A stretch of DNA of 47,472 bases from UMGS621 sp964468815. GTDB taxonomy: Bacteria; Bacillota; Clostridia; Christensenellales; Borkfalkiaceae. A program made the position numbers and the translations under genes. Where the stretch lies: contig CAYXWN010000013.1 of assembly GCA_964468815.1 (NCBI GenBank), positions 1 to 47,472 of the forward strand, read 5' to 3'. Positions 1 through 7,849 of the stretch are shown here, one piece after another (the first letter of the stretch is position 1; every line of letters starts with the position of its first letter). The notes below the pieces were generated by a model. The model was not told where the DNA came from and made no database searches. It saw only the letters and a list, made by a program, of their open reading frames with translations.

Positions 1-1786
1 CCCGATGCCCATTTCTCAGATGGCTGATGTATTCCCCGAAGTTTACGCGCAGTTCCAAGACGTCTGCAAGACGTTGGAGGGCCATTATCGCGATATGCAG
101 GATATGGAGTTCACCATCGAAGATAAGAAACTCTATATGCTCCAAACGCGTAACGGTAAGCGCACCGCTACCGCGGCAATCAAGATCGCTTGCGATTTGA
201 TCGACGAAGGCATGATCTCCGAGAAAGAAGCGCTCATGCAGATCGACGCGAAGTCCCTTGATATGCTTTTACACCCCACGTTCGATCCGAAAGCGTTGAA
301 AGAAGCGGATAAGAAGAACGTTGTCGGAAAGGGTATCGCTGCTTCTCCGGGAGCGGCTGCCGGTTCGATCGTATTCACGGCGGAAGACGCTGTAATCGAG
401 GGCAAGAAGGGGAATAAGGTTGTTCTCGTTCGTTTGGAAACTTCTCCCGAAGATATCGAGGGTATGAAATATGCACAGGGAATTTTGACCGTTCGCGGCG
501 GACAGACTTCTCACGCGGCGGTTGTTGCGCGCGGCATGGGAACTTGTTGCGTTTCCGGTTGCGGCGAAATCAAGATGGACGAAGAGAACAAGCAGTTTAC
601 GCTTGGCGGAAAGGTCTATAAAGAGGGTGACAGCCTTTCTTTGGACGGTTCTACCGGTAATATTTACGACTGCATCATTCCGACCGTTCCTGCTGATCCC
701 AGCAGCGGTTATTTCGGCAGAATCATGGATCTTGCCGATAAATATAAGGCTCTCGGCGTTAGAACGAATGCGGATACGCCCGCAGACGCACAACAGGCGG
801 CGGCGTTCGGCGCACAGGGAATCGGTCTTTGCCGTACCGAGCATATGTTCTTCGGAGAAGGCAGAATCGAAAAGTTCCGTGAGATGATCTGCTCCGAAAC
901 GGTAGAAGAGAGAACGGCTGCGCTCAACAAGATCGAGCCCATGCAGCAAGCGGACTTCGAAGGACTGATGGAGGCGCTGAAAGGTCAGCCCGTAACCATT
1001 CGTTTCCTTGATCCCCCACTGCACGAATTCGTTCCCACCGAAGAAAAGGACGTTGAGGCTCTTGCAGCTGCGCAAGGCAAGACGGTTGCCGAGATTAAAC
1101 AGATTTGCAACGGCTTGCACGAGTTCAACCCGATGATGGGACACCGTGGTTGCCGTTTGGCGGTTACGTATCCCGAAATCGCTGTCATGCAGACCAAAGC
1201 GATTATCAAGGCTGCGATCGCCGTTCAGAAGCGTCATCCCGATTGGAACGTCGTTCCCGAGATCATGATTCCGTTAGTCGGTGAGGTAAAAGAACTTGCT
1301 TACTGCAAAAAGACTGTTGTCGAAACTGCGGATGCAATCATTAAGGAAGCAGGTATCGAACTCAAATACGAGGTCGGTACAATGATCGAAATCCCGCGTG
1401 CCGCTTTGACTGCGGACGCAATCGCGACACAAGCGGAATTCTTCTGCTTCGGCACGAACGATTTAACGCAGATGACGTTCGGTTTCAGCCGTGACGATGC
1501 CGGTAAATTCTTGCCATCTTACTATGCGGCGAAGATTTACGAATCCGATCCGTTTGCCCGTTTGGATACCACCGGCGTTGGCAAATTGATGGAAATGGCG
1601 GTTATGCTCGGACATCAAACGCGCGGAAACATTCACTGCGGAATCTGCGGCGAACACGGCGGAGATCCTTCTTCCATCGAGTTCTGCCACAAGATCGGCT
1701 TAGATTACGTTTCCTGCTCGCCCTACCGCGTTCCCATTGCGAGACTCGCGGCAGCACAAGCGAACATTCGCAATCCCCGGTCCTAA
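1..1786 (+). CDS. ppdK: Pyruvate, phosphate dikinase (5'-truncated by window edge)
   Basis: Interconverts pyruvate, ATP and phosphate with phosphoenolpyruvate, AMP and pyrophosphate in the cytoplasm; in anaerobes it often runs in the glycolytic direction. The frame is open from the first bases, so the ATG at 5 is internal, and roughly 285 N-terminal residues of a usual ~875-residue enzyme lie outside the window. Counting from that ATG, the tail of the nucleotide-binding domain is seen (HYRDMQDMEFTIE, MLQTRNGKRT). The phosphohistidine domain follows with GGQTSHAAVVARG (catalytic His about 170), and then the PEP/pyruvate TIM barrel with GLCRTEHMFF, MGHRGCRL and the active-site GICGEHGGDP near the C terminus. 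Most relatives have GGMTSH; the Gln here is a small oddity. The gene ends with TAA and is followed by a terminator. Identification is very secure. Confidence 0.97.
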   Translation, partial: PMPISQMADVFPEVYAQFQDVCKTLEGHYRDMQDMEFTIEDKKLYMLQTRNGKRTATAAIKIACDLIDEGMISEKEALMQIDAKSLDMLLHPTFDPKALKEADKKNVVGKGIAASPGAAAGSIVFTAEDAVIEGKKGNKVVLVRLETSPEDIEGMKYAQGILTVRGGQTSHAAVVARGMGTCCVSGCGEIKMDEENKQFTLGGKVYKEGDSLSLDGSTGNIYDCIIPTVPADPSSGYFGRIMDLADKYKALGVRTNADTPADAQQAAAFGAQGIGLCRTEHMFFGEGRIEKFREMICSETVEERTAALNKIEPMQQADFEGLMEALKGQPVTIRFLDPPLHEFVPTEEKDVEALAAAQGKTVAEIKQICNGLHEFNPMMGHRGCRLAVTYPEIAVMQTKAIIKAAIAVQKRHPDWNVVPEIMIPLVGEVKELAYCKKTVVETADAIIKEAGIELKYEVGTMIEIPRAALTADAIATQAEFFCFGTNDLTQMTFGFSRDDAGKFLPSYYAAKIYESDPFARLDTTGVGKLMEMAVMLGHQTRGNIHCGICGEHGGDPSSIEFCHKIGLDYVSCSPYRVPIARLAAAQANIRNPRS

Positions 1787-1830
1787 ATCTTTGGTAAAAA
1801 CTAAATAAAAACACTATATATTGTGTTTTC

Positions 1831-1865
1831 GAGCCTGTATCTTTTCGATGCAGGCTCTATTTTTT
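1831..1865 (+). terminator. Rho-independent terminator of ppdK
   Basis: An 11-bp stem with one G-T pair (GAGCCTGTATC / GATGCAGGCTC), loop TTTTC, is followed by TATTTTTTA. It lies 45 bp after the ppdK stop codon. Confidence 0.9.
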
Positions 1866-1931
1866 ACTTTTCGGGCAAAAAATGAGCCGAAAAAAGGTTA
1901 AAAAAAGTTTTATTCCACTCAAGTTGAACAC

Positions 1932-1960
1932 TTTACTTTTGAATTTTTACGTGGTATAAT
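1932..1960 (+). promoter_or_regulatory. Sigma-A-type extended -10 promoter of the IstA-like/RNAP-like operon
   Basis: A perfect TATAAT at 1955-1960 is preceded by TGG (extended -10). A weak -35 (TTTACT, 1932-1937) sits 17 bp upstream. It lies about 45 bp before the ATG of the HTH gene and has no competing gene between. Confidence 0.7.
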
Positions 1961-2005
1961 ATTCATATAACAAAATTCGGATAAAAAAGGTAGAAAACGG
2001 CAACG

Positions 2006-2634
2006 ATGACCAATTATAAGGCTATTTTAGACTATTATCATAAGGGAAATACGACGACGCAAATCGCTAAGCTTTGCGAATGTTCGCGCACGACCGTTTT
2101 GAAAACGATTAAAAGAGCCAAAGAGTGCGGTATCGAGTTGCCGTTAGACTATAAAATATCCGATTTAGAGTTGTTAAAAACGCTTTATCCCAAGCGCGTA
2201 CGTCGAGCGGAGTACGAAGCCCCCGATTTTTACGAGTTAGAAAAAGATAAAAAGAAGAGAAAACTTACGATTTTCGTTATGTGGCGCAGATATTACAAAA
2301 GAACGTTGGCGGCAGGTAAGAAACCCTACGGAAAATCGCAGTTTTTTAAAATGTTTAAGAAGTATAAATCGCTATACGGGGCGTTTAAGTTTAAGTCGAC
2401 TGAAACGATGAAAAAGGCGTATTCGTTCGCGTGGGAAGCGTCTTATTTTGCAAAAGGNNNNNNNNNNNNNNNNNNNNNNNNNNNNNNNNNNNNNNNNNNN
2501 NNNNNNNNNNNNNNNNNNNNNNNNNNNNNNNNNNNNNNNNNNNNNNNNNNNNNNNNNAAACGATGAAAAAGGCGTATTCGTTCGCGTGGGAAGCGTCTTA
2601 TTTTGCAAAAGGGGAGAGAATAGTCATACAATAA
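2006..2634 (+). CDS. IS21 IstA-like N-terminal HTH protein (spans an assembly gap)
   Basis: The first ~125 residues match the N-terminal part of IS21-family IstA transposases. They contain a helix-turn-helix (residues ~15-40, GNTTTQIAKLCECSRTTVLK), then LELLKTLYPKR and a second region ending in YGKSQFFKMFKKY. IstA is normally about 400-500 residues with a DDE catalytic domain; none is visible here. The frame runs into a 100-N gap at 2458. If the identical 55-mers on both sides are merged, as assembly logic suggests, the protein is 157 residues ending in FAKGERIVIQ, with stop at 2632-2634. The RNAP-like gene follows 14 bp later, and its ribosome binding site overlaps this stop. The product would therefore be a DNA-binding protein without a nuclease, made from the same mRNA as the polymerase-like protein. 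The alternative is a true IS21 transposase whose remainder is missing in the gap. Confidence 0.65.
2403..2612. repeat. Identical 55-bp copies flanking the N gap
   Basis: Bases 2403-2457 and 2558-2612 are identical over exactly 55 bp, starting AAACGATGAAAAAGG and ending TTTTGCAAAAGG. A length of 55 is a standard assembler k-mer size, so this is most likely one genomic copy shown twice at a broken graph edge rather than a biological repeat. Confidence 0.85.
2458..2557. other. Assembly gap of exactly 100 N
   Basis: One hundred consecutive N separate two identical 55-mers. The number is a placeholder rather than a measured size. Either nothing is missing (contigs overlap by one k-mer) or a variable insert begins and ends at this k-mer. 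Confidence 0.99.
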
Positions 2635-2648
2635 AAGGACTAGCTGAA

Positions 2649-5198
2649 ATGAAACAAGGGTATAGAATTATTTCAATAGAAGCGGCGGATATTTATCGGC
2701 ACGAGCAAGAAAACGGCGTTAGCGTTGGGTATAAAATGCCCGAAGGTAAAAGCGACGCCTATTTTCGTTTGTTCAAAATCTATTTAGATAATTCGCTTGA
2801 CCTCATAGAACTTGAAAAGGCGTATAAGCGCGTTTGTCGTAAAAAGTTTTCTTTTCAAGATAAGAGTGAAAACGAATATACTCTTGCCGTTATCAACTTA
2901 AAGTTTAATTATACGTACAAGCCCCAAGAGGAAAAGCCCGTTAAAATAAAAGAACTTAGAGAACACTTTTATCAAAGCGGTTTTTATTTAGATGGTATTC
3001 ACTACGTAAGATATAAGCGTAGTGCGGGCAGTTCAAGAGAAGGTAAATGTCTTTTTATAGACGAGCGATTATATAAAGCAATGGATAAGTGGAGCGGTTG
3101 CGGCTTGAAAGCGCAAACCGACCTTGCTTCGTGGGAATCGTATAAGGCGTTGTCTCTCAGCAGTATTAAAGGAACGGTGGATATTCCGCTTGACGGAATA
3201 CTTTTCGTTCCAGATTATAAAAGTACGTTTACGGAAGAAGTTGTTTCCGTAGAACTTAGGGGCGGCAAACTTGTAGCCGAGCAAAAACAAACGGAAATAA
3301 CCAATGATATTTGGGACGGCGAAAGCCTTTTAGACGAGAGCGTATTTGAAAACGGTTATGCGGACAAGCATATGCTACTTCTTCGCAACAAATTCTTTAA
3401 GTCTTGCGCGTTTCGCACTAAACTTCAAAAGTGGATAAAAGATAAAAATATTACCCTTGACGACATAAAGAAAAGGGGATTTACTCTTGCAACCGACGTT
3501 AGTCAAATTGTTATGGTAACGACGCCTAACAGTTTGAAATATCTTAAATTTGCAGGTGGACTTACCGAAAAGAATATCCGCAAGTGGATAGAAAACGTAG
3601 ATAATATTTTCGGCGTGGTAAAATGGGATAAAGGCACGAGATTTTTTCACGGCGATATGGTACAAAGTAGTTATCAACTTCTTAATACGTTGGGGTTTGA
3701 TAAAACGCAAGCGGAAGCATTATTAAAGCCGAGCTTTGATTATATTTCACTTATACGTAACGAAGTAGAGTTTATGCGCTACCACTTTAGCGATGCTTAC
3801 GCAAGAGAAAAGGGCGGGGAAGAAAAGAAAACTCCCGACGGACTTGCCGAGCGTGCGGCCGTTATTTTTAGATTGCTGTTTAGTTGTTCGTTCTTTGAGT
3901 GTACTGCCTTGTATGCGAATTTTAGAGACGACGTAGTAAGCGGACTTAAAAGTAATTTGCGCCGTGGGCATATTCTTCTAAACGGAACGAACGCAACGTT
4001 GTTTGGGAACGGTCCGGAACTGTTAAAGTACGTAGCAGGCGAAAAGATAACAAGCGAATTAAAGAAAGGGCAAATATATTCCAAACGATTTTCAAATGGC
4101 GCAAAACTTCTTTGCGCGCGTTCACCGCATATCACAATGGGCAATCTTTATTGCGTGGAAAATAATCTTGACGGCGATATTTGGAACTATTTCGATTTGG
4201 GTAAAAATATCGTGTGCGTAAACGCCGTCGGGGAGAATATACAACAACGCTTAAACGGTTGCGATTACGATTCGGACGCTATGCTTGTAACCGACGATAA
4301 GTTATTGGTAGAAACCGCCGAGAAATATAAAGAGAAATTCAAAGTACCCGTTTGCGGTATTCCGTCTATGAGTAAAAGCGGTCAAACCCTTGCCGAGCTT
4401 GACTACGATACGAGCGAAAACAAAATAGGCGAGATTGTAAACCTTTCGCAAAAGTTAAACAGTATTATTTGGAACGAAATCCATCACGGCGCGTCCGTAG
4501 AGAAAATCTTAGAGATTTATAGCGACGTTTGTAAGCTTGCCGTTTTGTCGGGTTTGGAAATAGATAAGGCAAAGCGCGCATACGACAACGTGAACGTAGG
4601 TAAAGAACTTTCCGCATTGCGTAAAAAGTATGACCGCCCTGCGCCTATTTTCTTTAAGGAGATAGACGAAACGGGCAAGGAAAACAAATATGAGTTTTAC
4701 GATACGGCGATGGATTATATCTATCAAGCGGTACGAAAATTCAACTTTGTTAAGGGAAAAAAGAAGAGAATAAATTATATGCCTATTTCTTGGGTGGTGG
4801 GAGAAAATACGACTTCGGATAATGCTACCGATTATAGGCATAGAGATAAAATCATTGAGATTTGCGAAGATTATAGGAAGAGAATTGACCGCTTATATAT
4901 GGAACTTCGAATAGCGGACGACCAAGAAAGAGAAGTTCTCTATGATAGAATTGCAGAAAAAAAAGCCGAGAGAGATAGGCAAGTTTCAAAGTGGTTAACG
5001 AGTGCAAACGTGCTGATATTCGTTGTGCGCCATTACGAAAAGAATCGTCCGTCCGATTGGCGAATTTATGCGCCGATAGTAAATGCTCCGCAGTTTAGAG
5101 ACTTTATTAATAGTGATGCGGGAAGCTATTGGTACGTAGAAGAAGATGAGAACGGCGCGTATGAGGCATACGGTAAGAAATTTACAAAAATGATTTAA
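2649..5198 (+). CDS. Double-psi beta-barrel RNA polymerase-like protein (RdRP/YonO type)
   Basis: An 849-residue protein starting at ATG 2649, nine bases after AAAAGGA; the open frame further upstream runs into the gap and is not used. The key motif is NGCDYDSD (D539, D541, D543), equivalent to the three metal-binding aspartates of DFDGD in RNA polymerase beta-prime and DxDGD in eukaryotic RdRPs and phage YonO. Here Gly is replaced by Ser but all three Asp are kept. Upstream lies ARSPHITMGN (R491), resembling the RxPxxxPGD segment of cellular RdRPs. Earlier come YKRSAGSSREGKCLFI (about residue 125), NDIWDGESLLD (about 220) and MLLLRNKFFKSCAF with candidate barrel-1 lysines. After the aspartates, SGQTLAELDYD and KIGEIVNLSQ fit the following RdRP region. 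The family suggests a single-chain RNA polymerase, template unknown. It is co-transcribed with the HTH gene and sits on an element carrying mob genes. No signal peptide or membrane segment is seen. Confidence is high for the fold family, low for the biological role. Confidence 0.75.
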   Translation: MKQGYRIISIEAADIYRHEQENGVSVGYKMPEGKSDAYFRLFKIYLDNSLDLIELEKAYKRVCRKKFSFQDKSENEYTLAVINLKFNYTYKPQEEKPVKIKELREHFYQSGFYLDGIHYVRYKRSAGSSREGKCLFIDERLYKAMDKWSGCGLKAQTDLASWESYKALSLSSIKGTVDIPLDGILFVPDYKSTFTEEVVSVELRGGKLVAEQKQTEITNDIWDGESLLDESVFENGYADKHMLLLRNKFFKSCAFRTKLQKWIKDKNITLDDIKKRGFTLATDVSQIVMVTTPNSLKYLKFAGGLTEKNIRKWIENVDNIFGVVKWDKGTRFFHGDMVQSSYQLLNTLGFDKTQAEALLKPSFDYISLIRNEVEFMRYHFSDAYAREKGGEEKKTPDGLAERAAVIFRLLFSCSFFECTALYANFRDDVVSGLKSNLRRGHILLNGTNATLFGNGPELLKYVAGEKITSELKKGQIYSKRFSNGAKLLCARSPHITMGNLYCVENNLDGDIWNYFDLGKNIVCVNAVGENIQQRLNGCDYDSDAMLVTDDKLLVETAEKYKEKFKVPVCGIPSMSKSGQTLAELDYDTSENKIGEIVNLSQKLNSIIWNEIHHGASVEKILEIYSDVCKLAVLSGLEIDKAKRAYDNVNVGKELSALRKKYDRPAPIFFKEIDETGKENKYEFYDTAMDYIYQAVRKFNFVKGKKKRINYMPISWVVGENTTSDNATDYRHRDKIIEICEDYRKRIDRLYMELRIADDQEREVLYDRIAEKKAERDRQVSKWLTSANVLIFVVRHYEKNRPSDWRIYAPIVNAPQFRDFINSDAGSYWYVEEDENGAYEAYGKKFTKMI

Positions 5199-5221
5199 AA
5201 AGTGAAAGCGCATATCTATAA

Positions 5222-5299
5222 GCAGATAGTCCAATCTTGACGTTTTCCCTTTCTATAAAAGGGAAAGGCTTGCCAAAAGTTAAAAAATGAGTAATCTGC
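5222..5299 (+). other. Possible structured 3' region downstream of the RNAP-like gene
   Basis: A perfect inverted repeat TTTTCCCTTT/AAAAGGGAAA (5243-5266) is nested between complementary GCAGAT (5222-5227) and ATCTGC (5294-5299). It lies between the polymerase-like gene and its terminator, so it would be in the 3' untranslated part of the transcript. No known RNA family was recognised. Confidence 0.3.
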
Positions 5300-5336
5300 G
5301 TAATAGAACCCGTCTTTCCAAAGCGTGGGAATTAAG

Positions 5337-5366
5337 GCTCGACAGTGATAAACTGTCGGGCTTTTT
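5337..5366 (+). terminator. Terminator of the IstA-like/RNAP-like operon
   Basis: The stem GCTCGACAGT / ACTGTCGGGC (10 bp, one T-G pair) with loop GATAA is followed by TTTTTC. It separates the polymerase-like operon from the mob genes. Confidence 0.85.
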
Positions 5367-5478
5367 CTACGTCCAAAATACAACTGAATATGAAATGGTT
5401 AGGGTTGGTAAATAGGGCTCCCGAAAAAAATTTATAATATAAAGATTTTTTGGGAAGAAGGAAAAGGAAGCAGAAAGA

Positions 5479-5601
5479 GAACGCCGATATATTTATATGT
5501 CGGCGTTCTTAAAAGGCTTCGCTTTGACGCTATAGCGAGGAACGTATTTGTCTTGCCAAATACCGATTTTTCAAATCGCCTCGTTAGGGGAAAACCCCTA
5601 A
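5479..5601 (+). promoter_or_regulatory. Candidate oriT: four palindromes upstream of mobC
   Basis: Four perfect or near-perfect palindromes follow each other: 5479-5508 (GAACGCCGATATA stem), 5528-5537 (CGCTATAGCG), 5564-5578 (CGATTTttcAAATCG) and 5584-5601 (TTAGGGGAAAACCCCTAA). They end 24 bp before the mobC ribosome binding site. The first is not followed by a T-run, so it is not a standard terminator. Position directly ahead of mobC-mobA is where mobilisable elements carry the transfer origin. No nic consensus was identified, so the call is by position and structure only. Confidence 0.45.
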
Positions 5602-5637
5602 TACCCCAAACAACAAAAAAGAAAAGGAGGAGAAAGT

Positions 5638-5952
5638 ATAGGAAGGAGAACAAGACCATTTGCTTACAATTTTAGGGCAAGCAAACAAGAGAAAAATTTA
5701 ATAGATAGTGCAATAGCAAAAAGCGGACTGACGATAACGGACTTTGTGATTCGGTCAATTATGGACAAGCCTATTACCGTGATAGAAAGCGGAAACGAGA
5801 TTTTAGCTGAGTTGAAGCGGCAAGGCAATAATCTAAACCAAGCGGTTAAAAACAATTATAACGGCTTGTCTACGGAAGATGAAATAAAAAGGTGTATCAA
5901 AAGTCTGAAAGAATTATATCGCAAAATATCTATTGCAATCGGAGGCGGATAA
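5638..5952 (+). CDS. mobC: MobC-like relaxosome accessory protein, apparent ATA start
   Basis: A small DNA-binding relaxosome protein that helps the relaxase at oriT. The frame from 5638 reads IGRRTRPFAYNFRASKQEKN and then SAIAKSGLTITDFVIRSIM, a ribbon-helix-helix-like MobC pattern. It is followed by ELKRQGNNLNQAVKN, the usual MobC tail motif. AGGAGG at 5625-5630 is seven bases ahead of the codon ATA at 5638, exactly where ATG is expected. The next usable start (GTG 5746) would delete the DNA-binding N terminus. The gene is 104 codons plus stop and overlaps the relaxase ATG by one base (TAATG). Either a very rare ATA initiator is used or the start codon has been lost by one substitution. The family call is good; expression is uncertain. 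Confidence 0.7.
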   Translation: MGRRTRPFAYNFRASKQEKNLIDSAIAKSGLTITDFVIRSIMDKPITVIESGNEILAELKRQGNNLNQAVKNNYNGLSTEDEIKRCIKSLKELYRKISIAIGGG

Positions 5953-6662
5953 TGCCGCTTTTTAAGTGTAGCGCAAGCAAAGCGAAACCGAAAAACGGTA
6001 TCGCGTATATCACCGATGAAAAGAAAGCAAAGATAGTGTCGGTTAGAAATCTTTTTGAAGATGAGGACTATGCTAAGCAGTTTGACGAAACGGCAAGTCG
6101 GTTTGGTAAAGGGGATAAGTATGACGAAAGGAAATACTATCATTGTAAATTATCGTGCGCAAGGCAAGATAACGTTTTGCCCGAAAAGGCGCACGCTTAT
6201 GCCGAAGAGTTGGCGGCTTTATTGTTCAAAAACTATGAGTGCGTAATCGCTACCCATACGGATACGCAAACGGTACATAGTCATATTATCGTAAACGCGG
6301 TAGATCCGATAACGGGTAAGAAATTGCAGTTTAACAAGCAAGACTACGTGAAGATGAAAGACGAAGCGAATAGAATAGGGAAGAAATACGGGTTTACCGA
6401 AACGGATTTTAGAAAGCGCGGCAAGAACAGTAGAACGGCAGTCGAAAAGAAGATTATGCTTAAAGGCGGCACGAGTTGGAAAGAAGAACTGAGAGAAGTA
6501 ATTGCAGAGGCGATTAAAAACTCAACCACGTCGGACAATTTCAAGGAATATCTTGAAAAGTGCTACGGCGTAAAAATTACGAGAGACGGTAAGGATTATT
6601 CTTATCTACATCCCGAAAAACAAAAACCTATCCGAGGGGAAAGGCTCGGAACAAATTATTAA
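5952..6662 (+). CDS. mobA: MOB-P type relaxase, C-terminally shortened
   Basis: A 236-residue relaxase that nicks oriT and pilots the transferred strand. The metal-binding histidine triad is intact: THTDTQTVHSHIIVN (H102, H109, H111). A candidate catalytic tyrosine is Y19 in NGIAYITDEKK. KLQFNKQDYVKMKDEAN and YGFTETDF are typical of this family in Firmicutes mobilisable elements. Translation is probably coupled to mobC through the TAATG overlap. Relatives usually continue well beyond IRGERLG; here the frame stops at once (LGTNY, TAA), exactly where the next sequence switches to an unrelated gene fragment. The catalytic domain is thus complete but the C-terminal region is lost. It may still nick DNA. 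No other conjugation gene is in the window, so transfer would need help from elsewhere. Confidence 0.85.
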   Translation: MPLFKCSASKAKPKNGIAYITDEKKAKIVSVRNLFEDEDYAKQFDETASRFGKGDKYDERKYYHCKLSCARQDNVLPEKAHAYAEELAALLFKNYECVIATHTDTQTVHSHIIVNAVDPITGKKLQFNKQDYVKMKDEANRIGKKYGFTETDFRKRGKNSRTAVEKKIMLKGGTSWKEELREVIAEAIKNSTTSDNFKEYLEKCYGVKITRDGKDYSYLHPEKQKPIRGERLGTNY

Positions 6663-7090
6663 ATTATGATTTGTTACATTTGATCAACAGTAAGATGCAC
6701 AATGAAATGAAGCTTTTCCCTAGAAACGAGGTTATGTCTTGGTTGGAAGAATATCTGGAAAATTGTCCATTTGTCTTCCTTGATGATGAATCGGGTGAGG
6801 ATGAGGGGCACGATATCAAATTGATTGCCTCTAACAAACTTCGCTATTTCGTTTCTTGCGGTTGGTTGATTGATGAAAATGATAACAAAACGTTAAAAAC
6901 GACCTACCAAATGGATAGTAATGCCATCTTGATTTTGAACGTCATGGAAGAAATTGTAAATAACGATACGAAGCCTATGGAGTATACTGGCTACGTTTAC
7001 AGTATTTATTCTTCTTTGCAGCGTTTTGATTTTGACCATGCAACCGATATCGTACAACAAATGCGAACGAATATTCAAACGGCGGTTGAA
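6656..7090 (+). pseudogene. Fragment of a Wadjet JetA-like (DUF5716) protein
   Basis: The frame from 6656 resembles the N-terminal half of JetA, the kleisin/MukF-like subunit of Wadjet anti-plasmid systems. Motifs are FPRNEVMSWLEEYLEN, then an acidic stretch, then NKLRYFVSCGWLIDEN, DSNAILILNVMEEI and MEYTGYVYSIYSSL. It has no credible start of its own: the true N terminus appears cut at the relaxase junction near 6656. It runs in frame into helicase sequence at about 7091, losing the rest of JetA. No JetB, JetC or JetD is present. The assignment rests on remembered family pattern, so it is moderate. That the sequence is a fragment is clearer than its exact family. Confidence 0.5.
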
Positions 7091-7849
7091 ATAGGCGCGC
7101 TTACCAATGTTCGTTGTATTAGAATTCATACGAATATTGATATGACAAAGATTCGTTTTAACAGCGTACAATACAATATTCGAGATTTAGACGTTAAAAT
7201 TTGCGTTACGGAAAGAAATAAACTCATTGTTGATACTTGGCTTAATTATGTTAAAGACAAGCGAACGGTAGTGTTCTGCGCTTCGGTAAAACACGCGGAA
7301 CAGATTGCAGAACTTTTTAAGGCGCAAGGCATTTGGGCTATGGTGGTTTTGGGTAGTATGAAAACGTCCGAAAGGAACGAGCAAATCGCAAAGTTCGCAA
7401 GTGGCGAGTTAAAAGTTCTTTGTGCGTGTGCTTTGTTGAACGAGGGCTGAGATTGTCCGCAAACGGAAGTGTTGTTTATGGCTCGTCCTACTATGTCAAA
7501 GGTTTTATATACGCAGCAATTAGGCCGTGGTATGCGACTTAGCGAAGGCAAAGATTTTTTAATGGTGTTTGACTTTGTGGATAACGCAAGTCAATATAAC
7601 GCGCCATATTCTATGCACTGTTTGTTTAAGCTCAAAGATTATCACGCAGGTGGAACGGTTTTAGGAAAGAAGGGACAACGGGAATCGGAAATAGAGCTTT
7701 ATGCAAAAGACGAACGTCCTGACGCGATTATTGATTATCCTGTTGATGCTACCGATTATGAAGCCGTTGATATCTTTAATTGGCAAGAAGAGGCGGTGGG
7801 TATGATAAGTCAAATGGAATTTATACGGATGGGAATGAACGAATATTGA
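7091..7849 (+). pseudogene. C-terminal half of an SF2 (DEAD/DEAH) helicase with in-frame TGA
   Basis: The sequence begins abruptly at ALTNVRCIRI and carries the second RecA domain of a COG1061-type SF2 helicase: RTVVFCASVKHAEQIAELF (motif IV), GSMKTSERNEQIAKF, a motif V region, then TQQLGRGMR (motif VI, arginine finger) and FDFVDNASQYNAP. The N-terminal Walker A and DEAD domain is absent. At 7448-7450 a TGA replaces the codon for the Trp of the expected EGWDCPQTEV, and the same frame continues perfectly afterwards, so one base change broke it. The reading ends at 7849, where the frame has slid into leucine-rich-repeat sequence. It is a relic, probably of a defence or mobile-element helicase. 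Confidence 0.8.

Noticed and set aside
269..1237. Long open frame on the minus strand inside ppdK
   Set aside because: It mirrors a highly conserved gene on the other strand, has no recognisable protein pattern and no ribosome binding site.
7448..7450. UGA read as tryptophan (alternative genetic code)
   Set aside because: Every intact conserved gene in the window is free of in-frame TGA and some end with TGA, so the standard code applies.
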